From: Candidatus Bipolaricaulota bacterium | GTDB lineage: Bacteria; Bipolaricaulota; Bipolaricaulia; UBA7950; UBA9294 | Length of the DNA: 7,563 bases | NCBI GenBank assembly: GCA_030612175.1 | Contig: JAUWOJ010000054.1 | Location: 1-7,563 of the forward strand | Direction: 5' to 3' | Shown here: positions 5,893 to 7,563 of the stretch, in pieces | How the letters are laid out: each line of letters starts with the position of its first letter | Numbering within the stretch: position 1 is the first letter of the stretch | The notes under the pieces: model-generated | Database searches by the model: none | The model's input: only the letters and a program-made list of their open reading frames with translations | What the model was told of the DNA's origin: nothing | Program-made: the position numbers and the translations under genes

Positions 5893-7563
5893 TGTTGGGT
5901 GTCGTCTGGTGTTTCCTGTGACGTGTTTGGCGCAACATTACTGGAAGGAGTCTGGACCTCATCCACGGGTGGAGTCACGATACCAGAAGGCGTCTGCACT
6001 GTTTCTTCGGAAATTGATGGCTCTGGTAATTCGCCGCCAGCTTGCAGTAAAAGCGCTACTACATCCTCTGTATGATACAAGGGGTCTATACTTATGATCT
6101 GTTCCAGCTTTCCTCTAGCGTCCTGCAGATTTCCCTGAACAAGGTAGATTTGCGCTAACTCCAACAGGGAGTCAAGTCCCGACACGGAAAGCGGTTTGTC
6201 TTGACCGACCTGGCTCTGGTCAATCTCAATGATTTTGTTGTAGATACTTATTTTGCTTGAGTCATCATCTGCGTGACCGATCGCTTTCCACAAATAGTCG
6301 ATAGCTGTGTCGTACTCGGTTCGCCATATGTATGCCTCTGCAATCTTCTCGTATGCTTCGATTGAATCTGGACTAGTTTCGATAATTGCCGCATATTGCC
6401 TGATTGCTGCACTCCACATATATTGATCTGCGTAAATATCGGCAAGCTTAAAGCGCATCGTAGTGTCATCAGGATTATGTTTAATGATCTCTTCCCCTAC
6501 TCTCTGCTTGAGGGTGTTGTCAAAGCTGCGTGAAAATGCAGTCACATACTCCTCAATCGCTCCTTCTATGTCTCCTTGCCGCATGAGAAGATCTCCCATG
6601 CCCTCATATGCTTCAGCTTTGTATGGAGAACGAACCGCCGCATCGTGAAATGCCCGTTCCGCTTGGTCGAACTCACCTATGGCAAGTTCCACTCTTCCCA
6701 GTTTGACGTAAAGATCTGCCGAGCCGCTACTAGTAAGCGCTTTCTCATATTGCTTTCTCGCTGTTTCATAATGGGCGCTTATCGCATCAGTAAGCTGCTG
6801 TAACTGAGTCTCTTCTTCCGGTATACGCTCAGGCTTCTCTTGGAGTGCGTCACGCTCATTGATTGCCAGAATCATCCTTGCATACGCAAGATCTCCCAGC
6901 CCTATGTTTAGGGCAAGGTTATCTGGATCGATGTCTTGCATTGCCGCAAGCTGCTGTTCAGCCTCATCAAGTTGTTGAAGAGCAAGGTAAGCGCCAGAGA
7001 GCTTGGTCATAACAGCAAGATCATTTGGCTGAAGCTCCAGCGCTTGTTGATACTGCTCGGCAGCTCTGCGGTAATTCTTATTGTTCATAGCTACGTCCCC
7101 CGAACCTATGTACGGCGGGAAATAGCTAGGGTCTTTGGTGATCGCTTCCTCGAATCGCATGTCAGCGTTGATCGGATTTCCCTGTTCTACGAGAAGCTTA
7201 CCATAGCGGTAGATTGTCACTACATTATCTGGGTCAAGCGCAAGAATCCGATCCAGCAGACCCTCATCGGCTTCTGCGTCCTCCAAGGTCTCCAAGTACA
7301 GGGACAGTGCTTCTTGTCTGTAGCTATCGATTTGCTGACTCAGCTCCTTGACGTGTGCTATTTCCTCTTCAGTTTTCTCTTCTGCCTTTTCAAGATCGGC
7401 TCTCTGACTGGCAACTTCCACTATTTTGGAGTCGTAGATGCTGCCAATGTAATAAGGAAGATATGAATCGCTTGACAAGCCCTCTTCTCTTATTCGTTCA
7501 AACTCAGCCAACCCCGCTTCAGCATCTTCCTGTTGCAGCAGGTAAGCATTTACTAACGGACGA
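5889..7563 (-). CDS. TPR-repeat protein, N-terminus cut by the window edge
   Basis: The minus-strand frame is open from the right edge, so the start lies outside. A TTG at 7511 is only an internal leucine codon. At least 557 residues are visible. Numbering from that leucine as residue 1, a charged, coiled-coil-like stretch lies at about 35-75. It is followed by tetratricopeptide-like helix pairs at about 82-128, 130-162, 164-196, 198-217 with 250-262, 266-296, 298-329, 352-382, 384-414 and 446-478. Typical spots are AAEQYQQALELQPND (150-164) and AYEGMGDLLMRQGDIEGAIE (301-320). The tail at 494-540 is rich in Pro, Thr, Ser, Glu and Gln and carries a near-repeated VQTPS..V.P unit, which looks disordered. 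TPR arrays bind other proteins; the partner is unknown. Whether it is secreted or membrane-anchored cannot be judged without the N-terminus. It is the first visible gene of the mazG operon. Confidence 0.88.
   Translation of the reverse strand, partial: RPLVNAYLLQQEDAEAGLAEFERIREEGLSSDSYLPYYIGSIYDSKIVEVASQRADLEKAEEKTEEEIAHVKELSQQIDSYRQEALSLYLETLEDAEADEGLLDRILALDPDNVVTIYRYGKLLVEQGNPINADMRFEEAITKDPSYFPPYIGSGDVAMNNKNYRRAAEQYQQALELQPNDLAVMTKLSGAYLALQQLDEAEQQLAAMQDIDPDNLALNIGLGDLAYARMILAINERDALQEKPERIPEEETQLQQLTDAISAHYETARKQYEKALTSSGSADLYVKLGRVELAIGEFDQAERAFHDAAVRSPYKAEAYEGMGDLLMRQGDIEGAIEEYVTAFSRSFDNTLKQRVGEEIIKHNPDDTTMRFKLADIYADQYMWSAAIRQYAAIIETSPDSIEAYEKIAEAYIWRTEYDTAIDYLWKAIGHADDDSSKISIYNKIIEIDQSQVGQDKPLSVSGLDSLLELAQIYLVQGNLQDARGKLEQIISIDPLYHTEDVVALLLQAGGELPEPSISEETVQTPSGIVTPPVDEVQTPSSNVAPNTSQETPDDTQQ
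5928..5999 (-). repeat. Imperfect tandem unit in the TPR protein tail
   Basis: Two ten-residue units, VQTPSGIVTP (5999-5970) and VQTPSSNVAP (5957-5928), are separated by four residues. The DNA is also similar (GTGCAGACGCCTTC against GTCCAGACTCCTTC). This points to a small internal duplication in a low-complexity tail. Confidence 0.6.

Noticed and set aside
6936..7466. Plus-strand frame of 176 codons opposite the TPR gene
   Set aside because: It lies antisense to clear TPR repeats and does not resemble a real protein family.

Overview
The window is an ordinary-looking bacterial chromosome segment holding two convergent gene blocks. Signal peptides without a lipobox, a soluble periplasmic-type binding protein, strong AAGGAGG ribosome sites and mixed base composition suggest a diderm bacterium outside the well-studied Proteobacteria. 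A Bipolaricaulota/Acetothermia, Thermotogota or Synergistota-like source is possible, but this is a guess and nothing here fixes the phylum.

Left block, plus strand. Positions 1-416 hold no convincing gene. They contain a near-consensus sigma70 promoter (235-262) and a leader of about 150 nt with several stem-loop possibilities, one of which would cover the next ribosome site. This leader precedes a 111-residue secreted protein of unknown function (417-752, GTG start). After it come a family 5 (DppA/OppA-like) ABC transporter binding protein (831-2450), a strong intrinsic terminator (2473-2514), a DppB-like permease (2546-3499) and a DppC-like permease (3492-4640) with an extra N-terminal two-helix membrane domain. 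Together these form an oligopeptide/nickel-type ABC importer without its DppD/DppF ATPases, which must be encoded elsewhere. The terminator between binding protein and permeases probably gives excess binding protein.

Right block, minus strand, read from the right edge leftward: a TPR-repeat protein cut off by the window end (7563-5889), a MazG-type NTP pyrophosphohydrolase (5892-5302), a small DUF4911-like protein (5305-5033) and a YqeG-type HAD phosphatase (5055-4633). Every junction overlaps (ATGA, ATGA, 23 bp), so this is a tightly coupled operon whose promoter lies outside the window.

The two blocks meet tail to tail with an 8-bp overlap of stop regions (4633-4640). YqeG ends early compared with its family exactly at this junction, and base composition seems to shift there, which suggests a rearrangement breakpoint. 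No phage, insertion sequence, CRISPR array or RNA gene was seen. The most interesting items are the extra domain on the DppC-like permease, the shortened YqeG at the convergent junction, the MazG with a decayed second domain, and the structured leader of the unknown secreted protein.
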